From Shinella sp. H4-D48 (GTDB lineage: Bacteria > Pseudomonadota > Alphaproteobacteria > Rhizobiales > Rhizobiaceae): 64,000 nt of DNA. The stretch lies in assembly GCF_022637395.1 (NCBI RefSeq), contig NZ_CP093337.1:124001-188000 (forward strand), read 5' to 3'. The notes beneath the pieces are model-generated. The model had not been told where the DNA came from, ran no database searches, and worked only from the letters and a program-made list of their open reading frames with translations. The translations under genes and the position numbers were made by a program. Positions 25,249 to 34,624 of the stretch are shown piece by piece (positions within the stretch are counted from its first letter, which is position 1; each line of letters opens with the position of its first letter).

Positions 25249-26811
25249 TCAAAGGCCCGGCGCTTTCCACATGGCGGTGGTGACGCCTTCGTCAACGAGC
25301 TGGCGCTGCAGCGCATAGGCCCTTGCCCAGCGATCGCCTGCCTCGTCGTAGATGGCCTTGTGCGTGAAATCCGGCTCGAAGTGCCTGTCCCAGCGCACCC
25401 AGCCGTCCGCCACCTCGACGAAATTCCGGCGCAGGCCGATACCGATGGCCGCGGCGGCCGCGCAGCCGAGCGCCGTCGCTTCCTTCACGACGGGGGTGAC
25501 GACCGGAAGGCCGGTGGCGCTCGACAGGATCTGCGACCAATGGGCGGATTTCGAAGCGCCGGCGGCAAAGACGATCTTGTCCGGCGTCTTGCCCGACAGC
25601 TTGAAGATGGCCGCGAGATTGCGCGCCGCGACGATTGCCGCATTCTCCTGCAATGCGCGGAAGATGGCGGCCTTGCCGGATTTTTCCGGATCGATGGACA
25701 GGTTCAGCAGCGAAGGGGCTGCGTGATACCAGTTGCCGTAATGCATGACGTCGGAAAAGACCGGGATGATGCCGTGCGCGCCGACGGGTACGTTCGCCGC
25801 CTTTTCCTCCAGCAGACGGTAGGCATCGCCGCCGCGGCCGGCCGCCGCCACTTCCTCGGCGCCGAAACTGTCGCGGAACCAGCGCATGACGATGCCGACG
25901 AAAAAGCTGATCGCCTCGGCCTGGTTGAGGCCGGTCACGACATGCGGATTGATGCGCAGGTCCATGGACGGGTCGGAGACGTCAGGGCCGACATTGACCA
26001 CCTGTTGCCAGAAGGTGCCGCCGAGCACGGCGCAGTCGCCCTCGTTGACGACGCCGATGGCCGCAGCGCCGCTCTGGCAGTCGCCACCGCCCATGACGAC
26101 GGGCGTGCCGGGGGCAAGGCCGGTCTCGTCAGCCGCCCTTTCCGTCACGTGGCCGATGACCGTGCCGGGCTCGACGCTTTCGGGGAAGATATCGTCGCGC
26201 ATGCCGGCCCTGGCCATTGCTTCCGGCAGCCAGTCGCGTTTCGCAAGGCTGTAGAGGCCGGTCGTTCCGGCGTTGGACGGATCGCTGGCAATGACGCCGG
26301 ACAGGCGCGCCAGAACCCAGTCGGACAGCATGCTGATCCGATCGATACGGGCATAGACCTCAGGTAGATTGCGCTTGAGCCAGAGCAGGCGGGGCAGTGC
26401 GCCGAGCGCGAAGGTCTGGCCGCTTTGCGCATAGAGCTCGCGTTCGAGGCCTGGAAAATCGCGCTTGAGGTCACGTACTTCGCTGACGGCGCGGCTGTCG
26501 ACATTGGCGCAGGCCCAGATTTCCTTGCCGCCGCGGTCATAGGCGACGATGGCCTCGCGCATGCTGGTGGCGCTGACGGCGCGGATATCGGCGGCCGTTA
26601 TGCCGGCCTCGGCGATCGCCTGCCGGATGGCGCGCGAAAGAAGCGCCCAGTTGCCCTCGACGTCGAAATCCATCGAGCCGGGGAACCTGGGATCGGTCTT
26701 GTGCCACCATTCGTGCTGTGCGCTGGCGATCTGATTGCCGTTTTCATCGAAGATCACGGCCCGGCCGCTGCCGGTGCCGGCGTCGACCGCCAGCAGATAT
26801 GTCGTCGTCAT
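25249..26811 (-). CDS. lsrK: Autoinducer-2 kinase LsrK
   Basis: 520 residues (E. coli LsrK 530). FGGY carbohydrate-kinase fold: N-terminal phosphate loop LLAVDAGTGSGRAVIFD, middle GGGDCQSGAAAIGVV, C-terminal adenosine motif FAAGASKSAHWSQILS. The GTGSGRAVIFD variant is typical of LsrK. It phosphorylates imported DPD/AI-2, trapping it and creating the ligand for LsrR. It lies three bases after lsrR and is cotranscribed with it. Confidence 0.92.
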   Translation of the reverse strand: MTTTYLLAVDAGTGSGRAVIFDENGNQIASAQHEWWHKTDPRFPGSMDFDVEGNWALLSRAIRQAIAEAGITAADIRAVSATSMREAIVAYDRGGKEIWACANVDSRAVSEVRDLKRDFPGLERELYAQSGQTFALGALPRLLWLKRNLPEVYARIDRISMLSDWVLARLSGVIASDPSNAGTTGLYSLAKRDWLPEAMARAGMRDDIFPESVEPGTVIGHVTERAADETGLAPGTPVVMGGGDCQSGAAAIGVVNEGDCAVLGGTFWQQVVNVGPDVSDPSMDLRINPHVVTGLNQAEAISFFVGIVMRWFRDSFGAEEVAAAGRGGDAYRLLEEKAANVPVGAHGIIPVFSDVMHYGNWYHAAPSLLNLSIDPEKSGKAAIFRALQENAAIVAARNLAAIFKLSGKTPDKIVFAAGASKSAHWSQILSSATGLPVVTPVVKEATALGCAAAAAIGIGLRRNFVEVADGWVRWDRHFEPDFTHKAIYDEAGDRWARAYALQRQLVDEGVTTAMWKAPGL

Positions 26812-26814
26812 GGC

Positions 26815-27762
26815 TCAGTCCTTGATCTCGATGAGGCCGGCGGCCGTCGTTTCGTCCGTGATGAGGATGCCGACGAACTTTCCGCGCAGTGCGGCGTGAA
26901 TGGCCTGCACCTTCTGGATGCCGCCGGCCGCCGCGACGACCTTTTCGGCGCGGGACAACGCTGCAAGCTTCACGCCGATCACCCGGTCGTGCAAGGGAAG
27001 GTCGAGCGCCTCGCCGCGCTCGTTGTAGAACTGGCAGAGGATGTCGCCGACAGCACCCTTGCGGCGCAGCGGCTCCACCTCGTCGGGGCTGACATAGCCG
27101 GCGCGCACCACCGTCGAGGCGGCGGAAAGCTCGCCGATGCCGACGAGCTGGTAGGTGGCGTTGAGCGCCATGTCGAGCAGGTTCGCGACGGCGGGCTCGG
27201 AGGACAGGTTGCGCGCCACGTCCGGGTCGCGCACGACGAGGGGTGCCGGCACCAGATGCACACCGCTGCCCCAGTTGGCCGTACGCATGCCGTCGACATA
27301 GGTGCTGACGCCGCCGGTCAGGCTGACCAGGCCGATGTTGCGCTCGTTGGCGAGATGGCCGAGGCGCTGGATGGTGTTGGAGACGGTTGCTCCCCAGCCG
27401 ACCGCCAGCAGGTCATCGGTCTGGAGGCGCTGCATCAGGAACTGCGCGGCGGCCTGTCCCAGCCGGTCGCTCGGATCCTGATCGGGAAGCTGTGGCACCA
27501 CGTAAGCCTCAAGCAGCCCGTAGCGTTCCTTGATCTGCCGCTCGAGGGTGAGGCAGCCCTGATAACGCGAGTTGATGCGCACCTGGATGATACCCGAGCG
27601 ACGGCCGCTTTCGAGCAGGCGCGACACCTTGATGCGCGACATGTTCAGCTTTTCGCCGATCTCGTTCTGCGTCAGCCCGTCGTTGTAATAATACCAGGCG
27701 ATGCGGGTGAGGATTTCCTCGTCCGTATCGGCATAGCTCCATTCCCCGTTATCCGTCGCCAT
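26815..27762 (-). CDS. lsrR: lsr operon repressor LsrR (SorC/DeoR-like sugar-binding family)
   Basis: 315 residues. HTH region IAWYYYNDGLTQNEIGEKL, MSRIKVSRLLE, then SGIIQVRINSRYQGCL closely follows E. coli LsrR. The C-terminal phospho-sugar-binding domain includes VGWGATVSNTIQRLG and VVRAGYVSPDEV. LsrR represses lsr genes until phospho-AI-2 binds. It is divergent from lsrA, so the 222-bp gap should contain its operators and both promoters. Confidence 0.93.
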   Translation of the reverse strand: MATDNGEWSYADTDEEILTRIAWYYYNDGLTQNEIGEKLNMSRIKVSRLLESGRRSGIIQVRINSRYQGCLTLERQIKERYGLLEAYVVPQLPDQDPSDRLGQAAAQFLMQRLQTDDLLAVGWGATVSNTIQRLGHLANERNIGLVSLTGGVSTYVDGMRTANWGSGVHLVPAPLVVRDPDVARNLSSEPAVANLLDMALNATYQLVGIGELSAASTVVRAGYVSPDEVEPLRRKGAVGDILCQFYNERGEALDLPLHDRVIGVKLAALSRAEKVVAAAGGIQKVQAIHAALRGKFVGILITDETTAAGLIEIKD

Positions 27763-27984
27763 AAAGCGCCCCTTCGGTCATTTCTGATCATTTGAATAGC
27801 AAAAAAACTTTTGATACGTCAACGTATTCGCGCCGCGAAAAATTCTTTGTGCCGGCAATGCATTGATTTTCGCCGATAAATCATATTTTGCAGTGCAATA
27901 TCGGGCATTCGGAGCGGTGTGGGCATTCGTGAGCATATTGACGGCAGCCAATCACTGTGATCACATGATTGGCATAAATTACAT
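27763..27984. promoter_or_regulatory. lsrR-lsrA divergent control region with palindrome
   Basis: 222 bp, distinctly AT-rich. A perfect 10-bp palindrome TGTGATCACA lies at 27956-27965, only about 20 bp before lsrA ATG 27985, flanked by AATCA (27950-27954) and TGATT (27966-27970). It is the best operator candidate here, probably for LsrR. The same 10-mer recurs at 43614-43623. Confidence 0.5.
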
Positions 27985-29502
27985 ATGAACAGGTGCAGAA
28001 TGACGGATCAGGCGGCGACCGGGAGGGTCGCGCAGCTGACGGATATCTGGAAGTCCTACGGTGCCGTACCGGTGCTGAAGGGCGTTTCGCTCGCCTTGCA
28101 GGCAGGGGAGGTGCATGCGCTTCTCGGTGGCAACGGTGCGGGCAAGTCGAGCCTCATGAAGATCATGTCGGGCGTCATTCCGGCCAATTCCGGCGCTATC
28201 GAAATCAACGGGCGGCCGCTCACCCAGGCCTCGCCAGCCCATGCGCAGGAGCTCGGCCTCTATCTGGTGCCGCAGGAAGCGCATATCCTGCCCAACCAGA
28301 GCGTTCTGGAAAACATCTGCCTTGGGCTTGCCGCCTCGCCGCGGGCGCTGCGCCCGCGCGTCGAGCAGCTGGTCGCCGAGCTTGCGGTGTCGCTTGATCT
28401 CGACGCACAGGCCGCAGCGCTCGAAATCGCCGAGCGGCAGATCGTCGAAATCCTGCGCGGCCTCGTACGCGATGCGCGCGTGCTGATCCTCGACGAGCCC
28501 ACCTCGGCACTGACGCCTTTCGAGACGAATGCGCTGTTCCAGCGGGTGCGCAAGTTGCAGGCCCAGGGCGTCGGCATCTTCTTCATTTCGCACAAGCTGC
28601 GGGAAATCCGCGAAATCTGCCGCACGATCAGTGTTCTGCGCGACGGTGTCATCGTGCTGTCCGGCCCGCTCGACAGCTACAGCGATGCCGAAATCATCGA
28701 CGCTATGAGCCGGGTGCAGATCACCGAGGCCTCCGGCAAGGACCGCACCGGCCGCAAGGTCTCGCAGATCGGCCAGCCGCGCCTCAGCGTGCGGGGACTG
28801 AGCGGCGAGGGCTTCCGCAATATCAGCCTCGATGTCCGGGCGGGCGAGATCCTCGGCCTTGCCGGCGTCGTCGGCGCAGGCCGCACGGAATTCGCCGAAA
28901 CGCTCTTCGGCCTGCGTCCTCAGACGGCGGGCAGCGTTATCTTCGACGGCGCGGAGATGAAGAAGCGCTCGCCGCGCATCTGCATCGACCGCGGCCTTGT
29001 CTATCTGCCGGAGGACCGCCAGCAGCACGGCCTCTTCCTCGAGGCGCCACTGTTCTGGAACGTCTCTTCCTATCTCGTGCATCGCCTGCCCTTCTTCCTG
29101 CGCCCGGGCGCTGAGCGGAAGGTGTTCGAAACGTTCCGGTCCTCGATGGGCATCAAGTGCACCGGCCCCGGCCAGGAAGCCCGCGGCCTTTCGGGCGGCA
29201 ACCAGCAGAAGGTTCTGCTGGCGAAGTGCCTGTCGGCCCGGCCGAAGGTGCTGATCCTCGATGAGCCGACGCGCGGCGTCGACGTGGCGGCGCGCAACGA
29301 TATCTACGACCTCATCCGCAAGCTTGCCGCCGAGGGCGTCGCCATCATCCTCATCTCCTCGGATTTCGACGAGATCGAGCAGCTTGCCGACCTCGTCGAG
29401 GTCATGGCTTTCGGCCAGTCCGGCGGCGAGCTCACCGACAATATTTCGGTGGATGCCATCGCCCGCCTCGCCTTCGGCGCCTCGGAGGCCCGCCATGCTT
29501 GA
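27985..29502 (+). CDS. lsrA: AI-2 importer ATPase LsrA (duplicated ATP-binding domains)
   Basis: 505 residues with two ABC domains, as in sugar importers. Domain 1 has Walker A GGNGAGKSS (about residue 50) and VLILDEPTSALTPFE. The linker LSGEGFRNISLDVRAGEILGLAG is near identical to E. coli LsrA, and VYLPEDRQ and domain 2 signature LSGGNQQK with DEPTRGVDVAARND follow. The C-terminus ends AFGASEA, as in the family. ATG 27985 is used here; ATG 28000 is a plausible alternative. It energises AI-2 uptake through LsrC/LsrD and overlaps lsrC by 8 bp. Confidence 0.93.
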   Translation: MNRCRMTDQAATGRVAQLTDIWKSYGAVPVLKGVSLALQAGEVHALLGGNGAGKSSLMKIMSGVIPANSGAIEINGRPLTQASPAHAQELGLYLVPQEAHILPNQSVLENICLGLAASPRALRPRVEQLVAELAVSLDLDAQAAALEIAERQIVEILRGLVRDARVLILDEPTSALTPFETNALFQRVRKLQAQGVGIFFISHKLREIREICRTISVLRDGVIVLSGPLDSYSDAEIIDAMSRVQITEASGKDRTGRKVSQIGQPRLSVRGLSGEGFRNISLDVRAGEILGLAGVVGAGRTEFAETLFGLRPQTAGSVIFDGAEMKKRSPRICIDRGLVYLPEDRQQHGLFLEAPLFWNVSSYLVHRLPFFLRPGAERKVFETFRSSMGIKCTGPGQEARGLSGGNQQKVLLAKCLSARPKVLILDEPTRGVDVAARNDIYDLIRKLAAEGVAIILISSDFDEIEQLADLVEVMAFGQSGGELTDNISVDAIARLAFGASEARHA

Positions 29503-30526
29503 TCTTTTCGCGCGCAACCGCGTCGCAACGCTCATCGTCGTTCTCGCCGTCGCCTATGCGGCCATCGGCGCGGCCGCACCCGGCTACCTCTCGGGCGCCA
29601 CAGCCTCCGTCGTCATCTCCAACAGCCTCGTGCTGATGCTGATCTCGCTCGGCACGATGATCGTCATCTTGACCCGCAATATCGATGTCTCCAGCGGCTC
29701 GGTGCTGGGCCTCAGCGCCGCCGTGCTGGGCCTCTCGCTCAATGCCGGTGCCGGCCTGCCGCTCGCCATCGTGTTCTGCCTGATGACCGGGGCCGCCGCC
29801 GGCGCCTTCAACGGGCTGATGGTCGCCTATCTCGGCATACCCTCCATCGTCGCCACGCTGGGTACGCTCGGTCTCTATCGCGGCATCATGCTGGTGCTGA
29901 CGGGCGGGCGGTGGATCGAAGACCTGCCGCAGGGCTTGAAGGCGCTCGCCGGGAATCTCGGCTTCGGTTTCTCGGCGCTGACCGTCGTCGTGCTTCTTCT
30001 AGTCGCGCTCGCCTGGTATGTCCTGCGCAAGACACGCTTCGGCCGCTACTTCTATGCGGTCGGCGATAACCGTGCCGCCGCGCACCATCTCGGCGTGCCG
30101 GTGCGGCGCGTTCAGTTCACCGCCTTCGTCGCGACGGGCCTTTGCGCCGCACTTGCCGGCCTCGTCTTTGCCGCGCAGATCGGCTTCATTCCCAACCAGG
30201 CTGGCAACGGCGTCGAGCTGAAGGCGATCGCCGTCAACGTGCTCGGGGGTGTCAGCCTGCTCGGCGGCACCGGTTCGGTCGCGGGCGTGTTTTCCGCCGT
30301 CATCTTCATCACCTCCATCGACAGCGCGCTCGTCTTCCTGAAGATCCCGGCCTACTGGAACGACTTCATTGCCGGCGCCATCCTGCTTTCGGTGCTGCTG
30401 CTTGACGGACGCATCCGCCAGATCATCGACCGGCGCATCCGTGCGCGCCGCTATGCCGTGCACGAGCGTGGTCCGGTCCCATCCGATGAAAAGACAACGG
30501 CGAACACCGTGGAGGCGGGCCGATGA
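29495..30526 (+). CDS. lsrC: AI-2 importer permease LsrC
   Basis: 343 residues from ATG 29495. BPD_transp_2 sugar-permease family with about ten hydrophobic segments. The hallmark [13 protein letters not shown] is near residue 55, with [21 protein letters not shown], and [11 protein letters not shown] late. The C-terminal cytoplasmic tail (about 35 residues) is polar. It partners LsrD, whose gene overlaps by ATGA. Confidence 0.92.
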   Translation: MLDLFARNRVATLIVVLAVAYAAIGAAAPGYLSGATASVVISNSLVLMLISLGTMIVILTRNIDVSSGSVLGLSAAVLGLSLNAGAGLPLAIVFCLMTGAAAGAFNGLMVAYLGIPSIVATLGTLGLYRGIMLVLTGGRWIEDLPQGLKALAGNLGFGFSALTVVVLLLVALAWYVLRKTRFGRYFYAVGDNRAAAHHLGVPVRRVQFTAFVATGLCAALAGLVFAAQIGFIPNQAGNGVELKAIAVNVLGGVSLLGGTGSVAGVFSAVIFITSIDSALVFLKIPAYWNDFIAGAILLSVLLLDGRIRQIIDRRIRARRYAVHERGPVPSDEKTTANTVEAGR

Positions 30527-31536
30527 AAAAGCTGATCTTCCGCTGGGAGACCGCGCTCCTTGCCATGCTGGTCGCCGAACTTGTCATCTTCGGCATCATC
30601 AATCCTCGTTTCCTCAATGTCGCGAACCTGATCTACGGCACGTCGGATTTCGTGCAGATCGGCATCGTTGCCCTGCCACTCACCCTCGTCATCATCGCTG
30701 GCGGCATCGATGTGTCCTTCGCCTCGGTCATCGGCCTTGCTGCCATCATCTTCGGCGTCGCCACCTTCTACGGCGTGCCGCTGCCGCTCTCGATTGCGCT
30801 GGCGCTCGTTGCCGGTGCGCTGTGCGGGCTTCTCAACGCCACCGTCATCCACCTTTCGAAGATTCAGCCGCTCGTCGTCACGCTCGGCAGCCTCTATCTC
30901 TTCCAGGGTACCGCGACGGTCGCGTCGGGTCTTGTCGGCGCGGGCGGTTACGAGGGCATCGGCAACTTCCCGGAGGTCTTCAATGCCTTCGGCTATGCCC
31001 AGGTCCTCGGCCTGCCGGCTCCGCTGGAACTATTCCTGGCGCTCGCGCTCGTGCTGATCGTGCTTTTGCATTTCACGCGTTTCGGCCGTGCCGTCTTCTT
31101 GTCCGGCCAGTCGGAAAGCGCGGCACGCTTCGCCGGCATCCCGGTCGGGCGCGTGCAGACCATCACCTATGTCATCACCGGCGTTTCGGCCGCCATCGCA
31201 GGCCTCGTCATGTCGGCCTATTTCGGTTCGGCCCGCGTCGATCTCGGTTCGGCGACGCTTTTGCCGGCGGTGACGGCCGCCGTACTCGGCGGCGCCTCCA
31301 TCTATGGCGGCCAGGGGTCCATCCTCGGCACGCTGATTGCCACCTTTGTCATCGGCTACCTGCAGCAGGGCCTGCAGGCCACCGGTGTGCCCAGCCAGAT
31401 TTCCAGCGCACTTTCGGGAGGGTTGCTGGTTGTCGCGGTCGCATTGCGCCACGGAAGCGCCATGCTGGCCGATTTCATCGCCGTCGCCCGGCAACAGAAA
31501 AAAAACCGGGCGGCAGTCACTTCAGGAGGAGAATGA
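30523..31536 (+). CDS. lsrD: AI-2 importer permease LsrD
   Basis: 337 residues of the same permease family. The N-terminus is [18 protein letters not shown], followed by [18 protein letters not shown] (the GGIDVS motif), [12 protein letters not shown] and [22 protein letters not shown]. The order A-C-D-B is the enterobacterial lsr order. Together with LsrC it forms the channel. Confidence 0.92.
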   Translation: MKKLIFRWETALLAMLVAELVIFGIINPRFLNVANLIYGTSDFVQIGIVALPLTLVIIAGGIDVSFASVIGLAAIIFGVATFYGVPLPLSIALALVAGALCGLLNATVIHLSKIQPLVVTLGSLYLFQGTATVASGLVGAGGYEGIGNFPEVFNAFGYAQVLGLPAPLELFLALALVLIVLLHFTRFGRAVFLSGQSESAARFAGIPVGRVQTITYVITGVSAAIAGLVMSAYFGSARVDLGSATLLPAVTAAVLGGASIYGGQGSILGTLIATFVIGYLQQGLQATGVPSQISSALSGGLLVVAVALRHGSAMLADFIAVARQQKKNRAAVTSGGE

Positions 31537-31538
31537 GA

Positions 31539-32570
31539 ATGATCAAGTCCATGTTGAAATCCGGCGCTCTGGCCGCCGCTCTCGTTGCCGGCACCATGCT
31601 CGCCTCGGGCACGGCCCATGCCGAAAACCAGATCGCCTTCATCCCCAAGCTGGTGGGTGTCGGCTTCTTCACCTCCGGCGGCGCCGGCGCGACGAAGGCC
31701 GGCGAGGAGCTTGGCGTGAAGGTCACCTATGACGGCCCGACCGAACCCAGCGTTTCCGGCCAGGTGCAGTTCATCAACAACTTCGTCAACCAGGGCTACA
31801 ATGCGCTGATCGTCTCCTCCGTCTCGCCGGACGGACTGTGCCCGGCGCTGAAGCGCGCCATGGACCGCGGCGTGCTCGTCATGACCTGGGACAGCGACGT
31901 CAACCCGGAGTGCCGCAGCTACTACATCAACCAGGGCACGCCCGAGCAGCTGGGCGGCCTGCTGGTCGATATGGCGGCCGAAGGCGTGACGAAGGAAAAG
32001 GCCAAGGTCGCCTTCTTCTATTCCAGCCCGACCGTGACCGACCAGAACGCCTGGGCCGAAGCCGCCAAGGCGAAGATCGCCAAGGAGCATCCGGGCTGGG
32101 AAATCGTCACGACGCAGTACGGCTATAACGACGCGCAGAAGTCGCTGCAGACGGCCGAAAGCATCCTGCAGACCTATCCGGATCTCGACGCGATCATCGC
32201 GCCCGATGCCAACGCCCTGCCGGCTGCCGCGCAGGCCGCGGAGAACCTGAAGCGTGCCGAAGGCGTCACCATCGTCGGCTTCTCCACGCCGAACGTCATG
32301 CGTCCCTATATCGAGCGCGGCACCATCCAGCGCTTCGGCCTGTGGGATGTCACCCAGCAGGGCAAGATCTCGGTCTATGTCGCCGATCACGTCCTGAAGA
32401 ACGGCCCGATGAAGGTCGGCGACAAGCTGGAAATCCCTGGCGTCGGCACCGTCGAAGTCTCGGCCAACAAGGTGCAGGGCTATGACCACGAAGCCGACGG
32501 CAACGGCATCATCCTGCTTCCCGAGCGCACGGTCTTCACGAAGGACAACATTGCCAACTTCGACTTCTGA
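31539..32570 (+). CDS. lsrB: AI-2 periplasmic binding protein LsrB
   Basis: 343 residues from ATG 31539 (ATG 31533, overlapping the lsrD stop, is also in frame). A Sec signal peptide ends AHA at about residue 28. The mature sequence [30 protein letters not shown] and [20 protein letters not shown] is almost identical to enterobacterial LsrB. The AI-2 ligands known in Salmonella LsrB (Lys35, Asp116, Asp166, Gln167, Pro220, Ala222) all occur here with a constant +2 offset: Lys37, Asp118, Asp168, Gln169, Pro222, Ala224. Binding of the boron-free AI-2 form (R-THMF) is therefore well supported. Confidence 0.95.
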   Translation: MIKSMLKSGALAAALVAGTMLASGTAHAENQIAFIPKLVGVGFFTSGGAGATKAGEELGVKVTYDGPTEPSVSGQVQFINNFVNQGYNALIVSSVSPDGLCPALKRAMDRGVLVMTWDSDVNPECRSYYINQGTPEQLGGLLVDMAAEGVTKEKAKVAFFYSSPTVTDQNAWAEAAKAKIAKEHPGWEIVTTQYGYNDAQKSLQTAESILQTYPDLDAIIAPDANALPAAAQAAENLKRAEGVTIVGFSTPNVMRPYIERGTIQRFGLWDVTQQGKISVYVADHVLKNGPMKVGDKLEIPGVGTVEVSANKVQGYDHEADGNGIILLPERTVFTKDNIANFDF

Positions 32571-32581
32571 TCACGCTTAAG

Positions 32582-32607
32582 CGGCGGGCGGCTCCGGCTG
32601 CCCGCCG
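32582..32607 (+). promoter_or_regulatory. Hairpin between lsrB and the aldolase gene
   Basis: CGGCGGGC (32582-32589) and GCCCGCCG (32600-32607) pair perfectly. Inner bases extend the stem to about 11 bp around a TCCG loop. There is no T-run, so it is better read as a partial terminator or 3'-end stabiliser that sets lsrB expression above the downstream aldolase. Confidence 0.55.
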
Positions 32608-32636
32608 TATCCATTTTGAAAAACAGGACGATACGC

Positions 32637-33890
32637 ATGAAAAGCCGCTGGAACGACGAGACCGCAGCCCGCTACGTGGAGGCCGCGCTGGCGGCAGGAC
32701 AGAGCGAGGCGCTCGGCCTTCGCATCTATACCTCCCGAATCATCGGCGGCGATCCCGATCTCGTGCTGCACGGCGGCGGAAACACCTCCGTCAAGGTCGC
32801 GTCGGCGACGGGCGAGGCGCTGATGCATATCAAGGGCAGCGGCTGGGATCTTGACACGATCGAGGCGCCGGGACTGCCGGCCGTGCGTCTCGAACCGCTC
32901 CTGGAAACCCGCAACGGCCCCAAGCTGTCGGATCCCGACATGGTATCGCTGCTGCGGGCCAGCCTGATCGATGCGGATGCGCCCAACCCCTCCGTCGAGG
33001 CGCTGCTGCACGCGTTCCTGCCCTTCGCCTTCGTCGACCATACGCACGCGACGGCCATCCTGGCGCTGGCGGACCAGCCGGACATGCGCGAGACGGTCCG
33101 GCGCATCTATGGCGATCGGCTCGCCTATGTGCCCTATGTCATGCCGGGCTTCGACCTTTCCATCGTCGCCGACCGCATCTACCGCGAGCATCCCGGCTGC
33201 GAGGGCCTCTGGCTGGAGAACCACGGCCTCTTCACCTTCGCCGACGATGCCCGCGCCTCCTATGAACTGATGATCGAATTCGTCACGATGGCCGAGCAGG
33301 AGCTTGCCCGGAAGGGTGTGGACCTTACCGGCCCGCAGCCGAGCGACGGCCCGGAAGACATGGCGCTGAGGGCACGGCTGGAGACGGCGCTCACGCGCGA
33401 CGGCTCGCCCTTCGCCAAGGGCGTCTTCCTCGACTATCGTTCCACCGCCGCCATACGCGCCCATGCCGGCAAGGCTGACGTGGAGCAGATCGGCCTGCGC
33501 GGCACGGTCACGCCCGATCACGTCATCCGCATCAAACCGTGGCCGATGGTCATCGAGGCCGATGCGGACGCGGCCGCGATCGAAACGGCTCTTGCCGCCT
33601 ATGCCGAGCGTTACAAGGCCTATTTCGCGCGCAACGCAACCCGCACCAGCGAGCCGAAGCAGATGCTCGACGTCACTCCGCGCGTTGTCCTCATCAGGAG
33701 CGAGGGCGTCTACGCGTTGGGTGCCAGCGCCAAGGCCGCAGCGATCGGCGGCGATCTCTGCGAGCAGGCGACACGCGCCATCAATGCCGCCGAAGCCTAT
33801 GGCCGCTTCACCCCCATCGGTGAGGCCGACCTGTTCGATATGGAGTACTGGTCGCTGGAGCAGGCCAAGCTGATGGTCGGCGCGAAGTAA
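32637..33890 (+). CDS. Class II aldolase/adducin-family protein downstream of lsrB
   Basis: About 417 residues from ATG 32637, after CAGGA; a TTG at 32616 is in frame but poorer. The class II aldolase/adducin domain occupies about residues 25-240: HGGGNTSVK, KGSGWDLDTIE and FVDHTHATAIL, with the metal-binding HTH triad, plus WLENHGLFTF supplying a further His. This resembles the N-terminal domain of the bifunctional RhaD aldolase/dehydrogenases. The extra C-terminal 170 residues are unassigned. In enterobacteria this position holds lsrF, a class I aldolase-like thiolase that ends AI-2 breakdown. No lsrF is present here, so this enzyme may cleave a phospho-AI-2 product. That is inference. Confidence 0.8.
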   Translation: MKSRWNDETAARYVEAALAAGQSEALGLRIYTSRIIGGDPDLVLHGGGNTSVKVASATGEALMHIKGSGWDLDTIEAPGLPAVRLEPLLETRNGPKLSDPDMVSLLRASLIDADAPNPSVEALLHAFLPFAFVDHTHATAILALADQPDMRETVRRIYGDRLAYVPYVMPGFDLSIVADRIYREHPGCEGLWLENHGLFTFADDARASYELMIEFVTMAEQELARKGVDLTGPQPSDGPEDMALRARLETALTRDGSPFAKGVFLDYRSTAAIRAHAGKADVEQIGLRGTVTPDHVIRIKPWPMVIEADADAAAIETALAAYAERYKAYFARNATRTSEPKQMLDVTPRVVLIRSEGVYALGASAKAAAIGGDLCEQATRAINAAEAYGRFTPIGEADLFDMEYWSLEQAKLMVGAK

Positions 33891-33935
33891 CATCGCAAGC
33901 CTGTCGAACGCTTTGCGCATATGGCCTTGACCTTC

Positions 33936-33975
33936 TAGGGCAATCGACCTAAAGATAATTAGGTCGATTGTCCTA
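33936..33975. promoter_or_regulatory. Tandem TetR-type operators
   Basis: Two 17-bp units, 33936-33952 and 33959-33975, are reverse complements of each other at 16 of 17 positions around a 6-base spacer. Each is itself a short dyad: TAGGgcaatcgaCCTA and TAGGtcgattgtCCTA. This is a typical autoregulatory site in front of a TetR gene. It ends exactly at ATG 33976, making a start further downstream more likely for the regulator. Confidence 0.75.
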
Positions 33976-34023
33976 ATGCGTTTTCGGAATTGCCCGATGG
34001 CGCATGGCCTGGAGGGAAGATCG

Positions 34024-34614
34024 TTGACGGCTGGTGAAACACGCAGTCTGATCGTGGCCGCAGCCGATCGGCTCTTCTACGAGCGGGGCTATGAGGCCAC
34101 GTCCTTCGCCGATATCGCCGAGGACGTCGGCCTGTCGCGGGGGAATTTCTATTATCACTTCAGGACCAAGGACGAGATTCTCGAGGCCGTGATCGGCCGG
34201 CGCATGGAGAACACGCGCACCCTGTTGGAGCATTGGGAGCAGGATTCGGAGGCGCCTGCGGAGCGTATCCTTCGCTTCGTCGACATCCTCATCGCGAACC
34301 GGTCCAAGATCATGGAGCATGGATGCCCTGTCGGCACGCTCTGCATCGAACTGGCAAAGCTCGACCACGCCGCACAAGACGACGCCGCCGAACTTTTCAC
34401 GCTGTTCCGCGACTGGTTGGCTCGACAGTTCTCCGGTCTCGGGCGCGCGGCGGATGCCGATGCGCTGGCCCTTCACCTTCTGATGCGCAGCCAGGGGGTC
34501 GCCGCACTCGCCACGGCTTTCCGTGACGAGAATTTCATCCGCCGTGAGGTCGCAGACATGGAGGCCTGGCTGCTTGCGCAATGCCCGGCCGCCACCGCCC
34601 CACGTTCCAACTGA
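34024..34614 (+). CDS. TetR-family transcriptional regulator
   Basis: 196 residues from TTG 34024, 8 bases after GGAGG at 34011-34015; ATG 33997 or 33976 would add 9 or 16 residues, but 33976 abuts the operator. The N-terminal TetR HTH is SLIVAAADRLFYERGYEATS, FADIAEDVGLSRGNFYYHF, KDEILEAV. The rest is a helical ligand domain with CPVGTLCIELAKL, as in AcuR/NemR-like repressors. Tandem dyads upstream indicate autorepression and control of the YciI gene 10 bp downstream. Confidence 0.9.
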   Translation: MTAGETRSLIVAAADRLFYERGYEATSFADIAEDVGLSRGNFYYHFRTKDEILEAVIGRRMENTRTLLEHWEQDSEAPAERILRFVDILIANRSKIMEHGCPVGTLCIELAKLDHAAQDDAAELFTLFRDWLARQFSGLGRAADADALALHLLMRSQGVAALATAFRDENFIRREVADMEAWLLAQCPAATAPRSN

Positions 34615-34624
34615 TGGAGACATC

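Noticed and set aside
27956-27965. CRP binding site at lsrA
   Set aside because: TGTGATCACA has no 6-base spacer between the half-sites, unlike TGTGA-N6-TCACA. It is kept only as a generic palindrome.
30369-31532. Long in-frame upstream extension of lsrB that would give a 733-residue protein
   Set aside because: The extension lies inside lsrC/lsrD in another frame and is arginine/histidine-rich. LsrB needs its signal peptide at the N-terminus, and a ribosome-binding site precedes ATG 31533/31539.
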